From Acidovorax sp. (lineage in GTDB: Bacteria; Pseudomonadota; Gammaproteobacteria; Burkholderiales; Burkholderiaceae_C): a DNA stretch of 33,549 bases. Location of the stretch: the NCBI GenBank assembly GCA_004210805.1, contig SDXZ01000066.1, positions 1 through 33,549 on the forward strand, given 5' to 3'. Below are positions 23,961 through 33,518 of this stretch, in pieces (position 1 is the stretch's first letter; every line of letters starts with the position of its first letter). The notes beneath the pieces were generated by a model. That model saw nothing but the letters and a program-made list of their open reading frames with translations. It was not told the DNA's origin and made no database searches. Position numbers and translations under genes: made by a program.

Positions 23961-24060
23961 GGGCCGCCCCGCCGCACCGGGGCGTCCCCCTCCGCATTGC
24001 GCAGCAATGCCAGAGAGGGGCTGAGTGCCGCGGCTCCAAGCCTGCCTGCGCAGGCTTGGA
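23961..24060. repeat. Cluster of three GC-rich hairpins between nadM and the chemoreceptor
   Basis: Three separate inverted repeats lie in the convergent gap: CGCCCCG/CGGGGCG (23965-23971 and 23978-23984), GCATTGC-GCA-GCAATGC (23994-24010) and TCCAAGCCTGC/GCAGGCTTGGA with a 4-base loop (24035-24060). A GCGCGAAGCGACTCAGGGGG stretch follows up to the end of the receptor gene. Clusters like this occur in intergenic DNA of related bacteria as REP-like elements. No T-run follows any of the stems. Confidence 0.6.
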
Positions 24061-24126
24061 CGGCAACGAAGAGCGGCTGCCTCTGGTAGACGCACCGAGG
24101 CGCGAAGCGACTCAGGGGGTGCTTAC

Positions 24127-25650
24127 TTACCCCACGCGGAACTGACCGACCGTCTGCGACAACGCCGCCGCCTGCTGGCTGAGCGACTGCGCCGCAGCCA
24201 AGGCTTCTTCGACCAGCGCAGCGTTCTGCTGCGTGCCCTGGTCCATCTGCGATATCGCCTGGTTCACCTGCGCGATGCCAGCGCTTTGCTCGCTGCTGGC
24301 CGCACTGATCTCGCCGACCATGGTGGTCACGCTCTTCACGCCCGCCACCACTTCGCCCATCGTCGCGCCGGCCTGCTCCACCAGCTGCGTGCCCACGCCC
24401 ACCTTGGCCACCGAGTCATCGATGAGGCCCTTGATCTCCTTGGCAGCCGCAGCGCTGCGCTGGGCCAGCCCGCGCACTTCGCTGGCCACGACGGCAAAGC
24501 CCCGGCCTTGCTCGCCTGCGCGGGCGGCTTCCACGGCGGCGTTCAGCGCCAGGATGTTGGTCTGGAACGCAATGCCGTCGATCACGCTGATGATGTCCAC
24601 GATCTTGCGCGAGGACTGGTTGATGGAGTCCATGGTGCCGATCACCTGGTGCACCACGTCGCCGCCGCGCACTGCCATGTCTGAGGCCGAGCGCGCCAGT
24701 TCGTCCGCACGGCGGGCGTTGGCCGCGTTCTGCTGCACAGTGGACGTGAGCTGCTCCATGGACGCGGCGGTTTCCTGCAAGGCGCTCGCCTGCGACTCCG
24801 TGCGCGCCGACAGGTCGCCGTTGCCGGCGGCGATTTCGGACGAGGCTGTGGTGATGGAGTCGGTGCTGTCTCGGACCTGCGTGACCAAATGCGCCAGGTT
24901 GTCGCGCATCACGCGGATGGCGTGCAGGATGCTCGTGGTGTCGCCAGGCAGGGTCTTCACGTCCACGGCAAGGTTGCCCTCGGCGATCTGGGTCACGACC
25001 TCGGCCGCGTACTGCGGCTCGCCGCCAAGCTGGTGCACCAGCGTGCGCAGCATCTGCCAGGCCATCAGCGCAATCACCAGCATCAGCACCCCGCCGATGG
25101 ACAGCAGGATGGCGGTGTTGCGCCAGAAGGCGTCCTCGATGTCGTCGACATAGTCGCCAAAGCCGATGATCCAGTCCCACGGCTCGAACTTGATGATGGC
25201 GTAGAGCTTGTCCACCGGCTCCTTGGCGCCGGGGCGTGTACCGGGCGCCGTGACGGAGCCGACGGTCTTGCCCTGCAGCGCAGCGCGGTAGCGCACGCCA
25301 GCTTCCTTGCCGCCTTTTTCATCGACGATGCCGATGCGCTTGGGGTTAGGGTGCACGTAGTTCACGTCGTTGGCGAAGCCGCGCACGAAGAAGTACTTGT
25401 CTTTGTCGACAAAGCTGCCGATGGTGCGTTCGGCTTCCTTGATGGCGTCCTCGCGGGACAAGGCCCCGCTCTTTTCCTTGTCATGCGCCTTCTGCGCGGC
25501 GGCATGGGCCAGCACCACCAGGTTCGACAACTGCGCCGTGCGCTCCTTCATCATCGATTGATACAGCGTGGTGAGTGCCACAGCAGACAGGACCACCAGC
25601 CCCAGCAGGGTGGCCGCACACAGCCACAGGATTCGGGTACGCAACTTCAT
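24127..25650 (-). CDS. Methyl-accepting chemotaxis protein with a single-Cache sensor domain
   Basis: This 507-residue transmembrane chemoreceptor has a membrane segment at about residues 8-30, then a periplasmic sCache_2-like domain up to about 185 with [20 protein letters not shown] and [18 protein letters not shown] second membrane segment (about 188-210), HAMP and the long methyl-accepting coiled coil follow. The CheA/CheW-contacting hairpin tip, [20 protein letters not shown] with [18 protein letters not shown], is intact. There is no C-terminal NWETF-type pentapeptide. sCache_2 domains usually bind small organic acids; the ligand is unknown, and no chemotaxis signalling genes are nearby. 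Confidence 0.95.
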   Translation of the reverse strand: MKLRTRILWLCAATLLGLVVLSAVALTTLYQSMMKERTAQLSNLVVLAHAAAQKAHDKEKSGALSREDAIKEAERTIGSFVDKDKYFFVRGFANDVNYVHPNPKRIGIVDEKGGKEAGVRYRAALQGKTVGSVTAPGTRPGAKEPVDKLYAIIKFEPWDWIIGFGDYVDDIEDAFWRNTAILLSIGGVLMLVIALMAWQMLRTLVHQLGGEPQYAAEVVTQIAEGNLAVDVKTLPGDTTSILHAIRVMRDNLAHLVTQVRDSTDSITTASSEIAAGNGDLSARTESQASALQETAASMEQLTSTVQQNAANARRADELARSASDMAVRGGDVVHQVIGTMDSINQSSRKIVDIISVIDGIAFQTNILALNAAVEAARAGEQGRGFAVVASEVRGLAQRSAAAAKEIKGLIDDSVAKVGVGTQLVEQAGATMGEVVAGVKSVTTMVGEISAASSEQSAGIAQVNQAISQMDQGTQQNAALVEEALAAAQSLSQQAAALSQTVGQFRVG

Positions 25651-25770
25651 CGGCTACTTTTCAGGATACGGAATAATAAGTAACCATACGATACACGTGC
25701 GTGCGTGCCCAGCCGCCAAAACCGCGAGCTCATGACGGTCTTTTGAGACTGCGGCGGCGTGGGTTGACGA

Positions 25771-25800
25771 CCGGCCAGCCCGCATGGGCCGGACTTTTTT
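25771..25800 (+). terminator. Orphan plus-strand terminator-like hairpin
   Basis: CCGGCC (25771-25776) pairs with GGCCGG (25787-25792) across a 10-base loop, followed by A, C and six Ts (25795-25800). No plus-strand gene precedes it: the chemoreceptor and the hydrolase on both sides are on the minus strand. It may end a small RNA that begins between 25650 and 25700, but I see no convincing promoter. The rest of the 299-base gap (25651-25949) has no supported ORF; it contains a short GTGC tandem near 25696. Confidence 0.45.
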
Positions 25801-25949
25801 CACTGACGGACGGCAGGTGTAACACCCGTGCCCTGTGGTGCACCCGCAACGCCGCGGTTACCTCCAGGCGGTACCTGCGCGCGGAGCGGTGGGCCAGAAA
25901 AAGGTGGCGCAGCGGCGGGTGCTGAACCTTCGACCAGCCAGCGAGAGCC

Positions 25950-27206
25950 TCAGGTGCCCGCCCGCTCCAGCATCGCGTGCAGCAGCACGTTGCAGCCCGC
26001 CGTGATGTGCTCGGGCTTGGCGTCCTCGATCTCGTTGTGGCTGATACCGTCCTTGCAGGGGATGAAGATCATGCCGGCGGGCGCCAGCTTGGCCATGTAC
26101 ACGGCATCGTGCCCCGCGCCCGAAACCGCAGGCATGTGGCTGTAGCCCAGCTTGGCAGCAGCGCGGCCCACGGCGTCCACACATTCGGGGTGAAAAACCT
26201 GCGCGGGGTAGCTGGACACCATCTCGATCTGAACCTGCACGCCGTGCTCCTGCGCCACCTTGTTCGCGAGCGCCTTCACCTCGGCCGCCATCTGGTCGAC
26301 CAGCGCGTCGGTGCTGTTGCGCAGGTCGATGCTGAACTTGACCCGCCCCGGGATGACATTGCGGCTGTTGGGAAACACCTGCACCATGCCCACGGTGCCG
26401 CGGCCGTGCGGCGGGTGGCGGTGGGCCGCCGCCACCACGTCTTGCATGATCTGAGTCGCAGCCAGCAGGGCGTCCTTGCGCAGCGCCATCGGCGTCGGGC
26501 CCGCATGGGCCTCCATGCCGGTCACGGTGCAGTCGAACCATCGAATGCCCAGCACACCGCTGACCACGCCGATGGTCTTGTCGTTGTCTTCGAGCACCGG
26601 CCCTTGCTCGATGTGGGTTTCAAAGTACGCGCCGATGGGGTGGTCACCCGGCTCCTGGTCGCCGACGTAGCCGATGCGCTCCAGCTCGCCCTTCACCGTC
26701 TTGCCCTCGGTGTCGGTGGCGGCGTAGGCGTGCTCCAGCGTGAAGGCCTTGGCGAACACGCCCGAGCCCATCATCACGGGCACGAAGCGGCTGCCCTCCT
26801 CGTTGGTCCAGAACGCGACTTCGATGGGTGCCTCGGTCTCGATGCCGTGGTCGTTGAGCGTGCGCACCACCTCGATGCCGGCCAGCACACCATAGTTGCC
26901 GTCAAACTTGCCGCCCGTGGGCTGGGTATCGATGTGGCTGCCGGTCATGATGGGCGGCAAATGGTTGTTGCGCCCCGGGCGGCGCATGAAGCCGTTGCCG
27001 ATCTTATCGATGGTCACCGTCATCCCGGCTTCGCGCGCCCAGCGGGTGACGAGATCGCGGCCCTGCTTGTCCAGGTCGGTGAGCGTGAGGCGGCACACGC
27101 CGCCCTTGGGTGTGGCGCCGATCTGCGCCAGCTCCATGAGCGATGCCCACAGGCGCTCGCCGTTGATGCGCAGGTTCTCGATGTCGGGTTTGACTTGGGT
27201 GTCCAT
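25950..27206 (-). CDS. M20 Zn-dependent amidohydrolase, N-carbamoyl-beta-alanine type
   Basis: By context this enzyme hydrolyses N-carbamoyl-beta-alanine to beta-alanine, CO2 and ammonia, the last step of reductive pyrimidine degradation. The 418-residue protein is a dimetal M20 peptidase-like hydrolase: TGSHIDTQPTGGKFDGNYG (His91 and Asp102), TNEEGSRF (Glu136/Glu137) and ETHIEQGPVLE (His198) give the metal and carbamoyl sites, and CKDGISHNEIE gives the C-terminal His. Allantoate amidohydrolase and L-N-carbamoylase share these motifs, so the substrate rests on the neighbours. It ends the operon, 23 bases after the dihydropyrimidinase stop; no terminator is clear downstream. Confidence 0.88.
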   Translation of the reverse strand: MDTQVKPDIENLRINGERLWASLMELAQIGATPKGGVCRLTLTDLDKQGRDLVTRWAREAGMTVTIDKIGNGFMRRPGRNNHLPPIMTGSHIDTQPTGGKFDGNYGVLAGIEVVRTLNDHGIETEAPIEVAFWTNEEGSRFVPVMMGSGVFAKAFTLEHAYAATDTEGKTVKGELERIGYVGDQEPGDHPIGAYFETHIEQGPVLEDNDKTIGVVSGVLGIRWFDCTVTGMEAHAGPTPMALRKDALLAATQIMQDVVAAAHRHPPHGRGTVGMVQVFPNSRNVIPGRVKFSIDLRNSTDALVDQMAAEVKALANKVAQEHGVQVQIEMVSSYPAQVFHPECVDAVGRAAAKLGYSHMPAVSGAGHDAVYMAKLAPAGMIFIPCKDGISHNEIEDAKPEHITAGCNVLLHAMLERAGT

Positions 27207-27229
27207 GGTGTTCTCCGAATGCTGGTCGG

Positions 27230-28711
<1,482 letters not shown>

Positions 28712-28714
28712 TCA

Positions 28715-28745
28715 GGCCTGCCCTGGCCGCTGGCGAGGGCAGGCC
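28715..28745 (-). other. Stem-loop between the NCS1 transporter and hydA
   Basis: GGCCTGCCCT (28715-28724) and AGGGCAGGCC (28736-28745) form a perfect 10-bp stem with an 11-base loop in the 70-base gap of the operon. There is no T-run on the minus strand, so it is not a strong terminator. It may stabilise the upstream mRNA or mark a processing site. Confidence 0.6.
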
Positions 28746-28751
28746 ACGGGA

Positions 28752-30206
28752 TCACTTCTTTTTGGCGGTCAGGTAGTAGTAGGTGCCGGCCACAGCCAGG
28801 CTGAAGAACCAGCCCGAGTCGAACAGCGTGAGCCAGATGGCGGGCATGCCCGCCTTGTCCACCACGCCAGACACCGCCAAGTAGCCGGGCAGGCAAGGCA
28901 GCACGCCCAATGCAAAGGCGATGAGCGCGTGCAGGTTCCAGCCATTGCTGTACTCGTACTCGCCGCCCCGGCGGTACAGGTCGTCCACCTTCAGCTCGCT
29001 CTTGCGCACCAGGTAATAGTCCACCAGCAGGATGCCGGCGATGGCGCCCAGCAGCGTGCCGTAGCCGCCCAGCCAGGTGAAGAGGTAGCCGCCCGAGGTG
29101 GCGAGGATCTTCCAGGGCATGAACACGAGCCCGATCAGCGCGGCAATGACGCCGCCCATGCGAAAGCTGATCTTCGACGGCGCGATCTGGCTGAAGTCAT
29201 ACGAAGGCGACACCAGGTTGGCGGCCACGTTGGTCGTCAGGTTGGCCAGCAGGATCACCAGCAGACCCAGGCCAGCTGCCACGCTGCCCATCTGGGTCAG
29301 CAGACCATCGGGAAACAACTGGGCCTTGCCATACAGGATGGCGGACGCCGAGAAGCCGATCACACCCACCATGGAGAACAGCGCCATGGGCAGCGGCAGG
29401 CCGATGGCCTGGCCCACGACCTGGTCCTTCTGGGATTTGGCAAAGCGCGTGAAGTCCGGGATGTTGAGCGCCAGCGTGGCCCAGAAGCCCACCAGCCCCG
29501 TGAGGGCAGCCCAGGTCTTGGGCCCGCCCTCCACCACCTTGGCAGGCAGGTTGAAAAGTTGGCCCGACGGCACCTTCATCATCAGCACCACAACGAACAG
29601 CACCGAGGCGCCAATCATCAGCGGCGCGGCAATGACCTCCAGCAGGCGGATGGACTCCGGACCTTTCCAGATGAAGTAGATATGCACGGCCCAGAAGGCG
29701 AGGAAACACATGAACTGCGAGGTACTGATGGTCTCCCCGGCTGCCGGCCCCGCGAGGTTCATGCCCACGATGTTGAGGAAACCATGGAGCGCCAGCGCCC
29801 CAAAGTAGCAGTTGATGGAGAACCAGCCACACGCCACCAGTCCGCGCAAAACTGCGGGCAGGTTGGCGCCCTTGACCCCAAACGAAGCGCGGGCCAGCAC
29901 GGGGAACGGAACGCCGTACTTGGGCCCCACGCGGCCGATGAGCACCATCGGAATCAGCACGATGCAATTGGCCAGGAACACGAGCCACACCGCCATCTGC
30001 CAGGTGAAGCCCTGGTCCAGCATCGAGCTGGCCATGGTGTAGGTGGGCACACAGACCACCATGCCCACCCACAGCGCCGCGAAGTCCTTCCAGGTCCAAT
30101 GCCGCTGCGCCGCGGTGGTGGGGAGCAAATCTTCGTTGGCGAGCGTGTTGATTGCGCTGGGCATGTGCCCTGCCGCGTGGGCAGTGCTGCCCGTACTGTT
30201 CGTCAT
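28752..30206 (-). CDS. NCS1 family nucleobase/hydantoin/allantoin transporter
   Basis: This is a sodium- or proton-coupled importer of pyrimidine bases or hydantoins. The 484-residue protein has about twelve hydrophobic helices, with NCS1 family blocks LWVGMVVCVPTYTMASSMLDQG in the first helix and GPKYGVPFPVLARASFGVKGAN between helices 2 and 3. A TWLGGYGTLLGAIAGILLVDYY segment lies in the last third. I chose the ATG at 30206 because AGGAG lies eight bases upstream; the frame could extend 13 codons. The 216-base gap to preA (30207-30422) contains a CTGCA/TGCAG inverted repeat at 30325-30339 and may hold a second promoter. Uracil is the likely substrate, from the neighbours only. Confidence 0.9.
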   Translation of the reverse strand: MTNSTGSTAHAAGHMPSAINTLANEDLLPTTAAQRHWTWKDFAALWVGMVVCVPTYTMASSMLDQGFTWQMAVWLVFLANCIVLIPMVLIGRVGPKYGVPFPVLARASFGVKGANLPAVLRGLVACGWFSINCYFGALALHGFLNIVGMNLAGPAAGETISTSQFMCFLAFWAVHIYFIWKGPESIRLLEVIAAPLMIGASVLFVVVLMMKVPSGQLFNLPAKVVEGGPKTWAALTGLVGFWATLALNIPDFTRFAKSQKDQVVGQAIGLPLPMALFSMVGVIGFSASAILYGKAQLFPDGLLTQMGSVAAGLGLLVILLANLTTNVAANLVSPSYDFSQIAPSKISFRMGGVIAALIGLVFMPWKILATSGGYLFTWLGGYGTLLGAIAGILLVDYYLVRKSELKVDDLYRRGGEYEYSNGWNLHALIAFALGVLPCLPGYLAVSGVVDKAGMPAIWLTLFDSGWFFSLAVAGTYYYLTAKKK

Positions 30207-30422
30207 GCCTGTACTCCTGTCAAAGACCTCTTGGGTTGCACACAACCCGCTACCTGGTCCGGCGCCCCGGTGCTCTCAGATGGCGGGCCAAAGGAAGCGA
30301 GCGATGCTATAGATCACGCAAGAACTGCACCAGATGCAGCGCAGCACGCGTTGCGAATGCGCACCACCGCAATGGCCGAATGCTTCATTGCGTGGGGCTG
30401 CACGGATGGCTTTATTTTGGTT

Positions 30423-31733
30423 TCAGCCGGCGACCGAAACCCGTTGCGGGTTGTTGGGGTGGGTGGTCCAGTTGGCGTACACCCCCGTCACCGGGATGCC
30501 CGTGCGCGCATCAACCTCGCCAGGCGCCAGCGCGCGCATGGTGATGCACTCCGGCACCGGGCAAATCGACACGCACAGGTTGCAGCCCACGCACTCTTCT
30601 TCTTTCACTTCGAAGTGGCGCACGCCGTCGACGATGGCCGTGATGGCCTGGTGCGACGTGTCTTCGCACACCACATGGCAGCGGCCGCACTGGATGCACG
30701 CATCCTGGTTGATCACGGCCTTTTCGATGTGGTTGAGGTTGAGGTTCTTCCAGTCCTTGACCGTGGGCACGGCCTGGCCCTTGAAGTCGTCGATGGTGGC
30801 GTAGCCATGCTCGTCCATGAAGTTGGACAGGCCGTCGCACATGTCTTGCACGATCTTGAAGCCGTAGACCATGGCGGCCGTGCACACCTGCACCGTGCCG
30901 CAGCCGAGCGCAATGTACTCGGCCGCATCGCGCCACGTGGTGATGCCGCCGATGCCGCTGATGGGAAGGCCTGCGGTCTGCGCGTCGCGCGCGATCTCGG
31001 CCACCATGTTGAGCGCAATCGGCTTGACGGCCGGGCCGCAGTAGCCGCCGTGTGATCCCCAACCGTCGGTGCTGGGGCTCATGACCATGCGATCCAGGTC
31101 CACGCCCATCACCGAGTTGATGGTGTTGATGAGCGACACCGCATCGGCCCCGCCCGCCTTGGCCGCGCGCGCGGGCTGGCGCACGTCGGTGATGTTGGGG
31201 GTGAGCTTCACGATCACCGGCAGGCGGCTGTAGTGCTTGCACCAAGCCGTGACCATCTGGATGTATTCGGGCACCTGCCCCACTGCGGCACCCATGCCGC
31301 GCTCGCTCATGCCGTGCGGGCAGCCGAAGTTCAGCTCGATGCCGTCCGCGCCGGTGTCTTCCACCAGTGGCAGGATGGCCTTCCAGCTTTGCTCCTCGCA
31401 AGGCACCATGAGCGAGACGATCATGGCGCGGTCGGGCCAGTTGCGTTTGACGCGCTTGATTTCTTCGAGGTTGGTGTGCAAGGGGCGGTCGGTGATGAGC
31501 TCGATGTTGTTCAGGCCAATCACGCGGCGGTCTTGCGACAGCAGCGTGGAATAGCGCGGGCCGTTGACGTTGACCACGGCCGGATCTTCGCCCAGCGTCT
31601 TCCAGACCACACCGCCCCAGCCCGCCTCGAAGGCACGGGTGACGTTGATCTCTTTGTCGGTGGGCGGCGCGGAGGCGAGCCAGAAGGGGTTGGGGCTCTG
31701 GATGCCCAGGAAATTGCTGCGAATGTCTGCCAT
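30423..31733 (-). CDS. preA: NAD-dependent dihydropyrimidine dehydrogenase subunit PreA
   Basis: PreA is the FMN-containing half of bacterial dihydropyrimidine dehydrogenase, which reduces uracil or thymine. The 436-residue protein has a dihydroorotate-dehydrogenase-type barrel with NFGCPHGMSERGMG (Cys138, equivalent to the proton-donating Cys of mammalian DPD). LTPNITD, INTINS and PISGIGGI follow. The C-terminus carries two 4Fe-4S clusters: CIQCGRCHVVC (Cys346-Cys356) and CVGCNLCVSICP (Cys381-Cys391). It follows preT by 51 bases on the same strand, and the two subunits form the PreTA complex. Confidence 0.96.
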   Translation of the reverse strand: MADIRSNFLGIQSPNPFWLASAPPTDKEINVTRAFEAGWGGVVWKTLGEDPAVVNVNGPRYSTLLSQDRRVIGLNNIELITDRPLHTNLEEIKRVKRNWPDRAMIVSLMVPCEEQSWKAILPLVEDTGADGIELNFGCPHGMSERGMGAAVGQVPEYIQMVTAWCKHYSRLPVIVKLTPNITDVRQPARAAKAGGADAVSLINTINSVMGVDLDRMVMSPSTDGWGSHGGYCGPAVKPIALNMVAEIARDAQTAGLPISGIGGITTWRDAAEYIALGCGTVQVCTAAMVYGFKIVQDMCDGLSNFMDEHGYATIDDFKGQAVPTVKDWKNLNLNHIEKAVINQDACIQCGRCHVVCEDTSHQAITAIVDGVRHFEVKEEECVGCNLCVSICPVPECITMRALAPGEVDARTGIPVTGVYANWTTHPNNPQRVSVAG

Positions 31734-31784
31734 GGGGTGCTCCCGTGATTTGGGTCGGATTGCGATGGGATGGCTGTGGCAGCG

Positions 31785-33155
31785 TCAGGCGACGAGTGCC
31801 ACGGGCGCGCTCAGCGCTTCGTGCATCGACAGCGCGGCCACCTTGCCGTGCTCCACCGCTTCAACGGTCAGGTCGCGGCCGCCCACGCGGCAGTCGCCGC
31901 CAGCCCACACCCGGGCCAGGCTGGTGCGGCCGGCGCTGTCGGTGGCGATGCGGCCGCCCTCCAGCGTGATGCCCCTGCCCGCAGGCTCGGCCACATAGGT
32001 CTGGCCGATGGCCTTGAGCACCATGTCGGCATCCAGCGTGAAGGTCTCGCCGGTGGGCACGAGCTTGCCCGCAGCATCCATTGCGGTGGCGGCAAATCGC
32101 ACGCCCTGCACGGCGCCACCTTCGCACAGCACCTCTTGCGGCGCAGCCCAGTGGCGGATCTTCACACCGTTGGTCTGCGCCCATGCCTGCTCCACATGGG
32201 ACGCCGACATCGCATCGGCACCCCGGCGGTAGACGATGGTCACCTCTTCGGCGCCCAGCTTGCGCGACTGCACCGCGGCATCGACCGCCGTCATGCCGCC
32301 ACCGATCACCACCACGCGGCGGCCGACGGGCAGGGTCGACAGATCAGTGCTTTGGCGCAGCTCGGCGATGAAGTCCACCGCATTGCGCAGGCCCGTCGCC
32401 GTGGGCTCTGCGATGCCGAGGGCATTGACGCCCTGCAGGCCCAGGCCCAGGAAGACTGCGTCGTAGCTGGCCAGCAGGTTGTCGAGGGTGAAATCACGCC
32501 CCAGTTGCTGGGCAGTGCGCACCTCAATGCCGCCGATCGACAACAGCCAATCCACTTCCTTCTGCGCAAAGTTGTCGGTGGTCTTGTAGCTGGCCAGGCC
32601 GTATTCGTTCAGGCCGCCCAGCTTGGGGCGCGCCTCGAACAGCACCACGTCATGCCCGCGCAATGCCAGGCCATGGGCGCAGGCCAGGCCTGCAGGACCC
32701 GCGCCCACCACCGCCACGCGGCGGCCTGTGGAGGCTGCGCGCTGGAACATCGGCGCACCTGGGTTGGCAAAGAAGGCATCGGTCGCGTAGCGCTGCAGCG
32801 ATCCGATCTCTACCGGCTTGTCCTCGTTGGTGTTGCGCACGCAGGCCTGCTCACACAGCACCTCGGTGGGGCACACGCGGGCACACATGCCGCCCAGGGG
32901 ATTGGCCTCCAGGATCGCGCGGGCCGCGCCGCGGTTGTTGTCCTGCGCGATGCGGTGCACAAAAGAGGGGATGTCGATGCCCGTGGGGCACGCGGTGGCG
33001 CAGGGCGCGTCGTAGCAGTAATAGCAACGCTCGGCTTCGATCAGCGCCTGGGGCCGCGTCAGCGGCGGGTGCGCATCGCCAAAATTGGTGGCGTAGTCGG
33101 CGAGGTTCAGGCGCGCGGCATGAATGCCACAGGCACGGCTTGCGGGTGTGTCCAT
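31785..33155 (-). CDS. preT: NAD-dependent dihydropyrimidine dehydrogenase subunit PreT
   Basis: PreT takes electrons from NADH through FAD and Fe-S centres to PreA. From the ATG at 33155 it has 456 residues; GGAGG lies eight bases upstream, and the 43 in-frame codons above it are not conserved-looking. Two cysteine clusters come first: CYYCYDAPCATACPTG (Cys44, 47, 52, 56) and CARVCPTEVLCEQAC (Cys91, 95, 101, 105). The FAD Rossmann motif GAGPAG (151-156) follows, and a second nucleotide-binding motif VVVIGGGMTAVDAA comes later. The C-terminal AGGDCRVGGRDLTVEAVEHG is typical of the GltD-like family. It is first in the operon, and its start overlaps by one base the stop of a possible 55-codon upstream ORF (TGATG). 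Confidence 0.95.
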   Translation of the reverse strand: MDTPASRACGIHAARLNLADYATNFGDAHPPLTRPQALIEAERCYYCYDAPCATACPTGIDIPSFVHRIAQDNNRGAARAILEANPLGGMCARVCPTEVLCEQACVRNTNEDKPVEIGSLQRYATDAFFANPGAPMFQRAASTGRRVAVVGAGPAGLACAHGLALRGHDVVLFEARPKLGGLNEYGLASYKTTDNFAQKEVDWLLSIGGIEVRTAQQLGRDFTLDNLLASYDAVFLGLGLQGVNALGIAEPTATGLRNAVDFIAELRQSTDLSTLPVGRRVVVIGGGMTAVDAAVQSRKLGAEEVTIVYRRGADAMSASHVEQAWAQTNGVKIRHWAAPQEVLCEGGAVQGVRFAATAMDAAGKLVPTGETFTLDADMVLKAIGQTYVAEPAGRGITLEGGRIATDSAGRTSLARVWAGGDCRVGGRDLTVEAVEHGKVAALSMHEALSAPVALVA

Positions 33156-33322
33156 CAGAGTTCCTCCGGGAGGTTCGGGGTGGGGAGCCGGGCAGGTGCG
33201 GCGTGTAGCACGGCGCGGCCTGGAGCTTTTTGGCAGTTGTCGCAGTTGCGGCAGCCATGCCGCGTGCCAGCCAACGCAGCGCAAGCCAGGGTGCTTGCGC
33301 CCGCGAACTTCGGAGGTTTCAT
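33155..33322 (-). CDS. Possible small leader ORF coupled to preT
   Basis: A 55-codon frame starts at the ATG at 33322 with GAGGA eight bases upstream. Its TGA shares a base with the preT ATG (TGATG), a classic coupling arrangement. The peptide has a Cys cluster (HGCRNCDNCQK) and otherwise low-complexity Ala/Pro sequence. I do not recognise the family. Third-position GC (about 70%) is below the neighbouring genes, so it may be chance. Confidence 0.3.
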   Translation of the reverse strand: MKPPKFAGASTLACAALAGTRHGCRNCDNCQKAPGRAVLHAAPARLPTPNLPEEL

Positions 33323-33518
33323 CGGGGGGTCCTCGCTGTGGGGTGCAGGTACCCGCTGCTTTGATGTGCCGCGGTGCCCTGCGATGGGGGCCAATTTACC
33401 AACGCGTAAAAATTTACCAATTGGTAAAATCCCTAGAGCAAACGCCATGCCAGGCGTTTCGAGGCCTTTGCAAGCCTTTTGCAGGCTTTTGGCGCGCGGC
33501 TTGTTCCACAATGGTGCA
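33156..33518. other. Divergent control region between preT and the right-edge gene
   Basis: This 363-base stretch contains the tandem operators at 33395-33428, an overlapping preT promoter candidate, and on the minus strand the possible small ORF described separately. The part from 33429 to 33518 should hold the promoter and leader of the rightward gene; it contains short direct repeats of the GCAAGCCTTTTGCAGGC kind near 33470-33487 but no clear -10/-35 pair. I see no other gene. Confidence 0.6.
33395..33428. promoter_or_regulatory. Two tandem RutR-like operators upstream of preT
   Basis: TTTACCAATTGGTAAA (33413-33428) is a perfect 16-bp dyad. TTTACCAACGCGTAAA (33395-33410) has an identical left half and a degenerate right half; the sites repeat every 18 bp. 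The RutR box of E. coli is TTGACCAnnTGGTCAA, which shares the ACCAnnTGGT core. On the minus strand a possible -35 TTGGTA (33420-33415) and -10 TAAATT (33398-33393), with a 16-bp spacer, overlap both sites, so a bound repressor would block preT transcription. Confidence 0.72.

Noticed and set aside
28752-33155. Oxidative (Rut) pyrimidine pathway
   Set aside because: No RutA-type monooxygenase or other Rut enzymes are present; preTA, hydA and an M20 carbamoyl hydrolase define the reductive route, despite the RutR-like operator.
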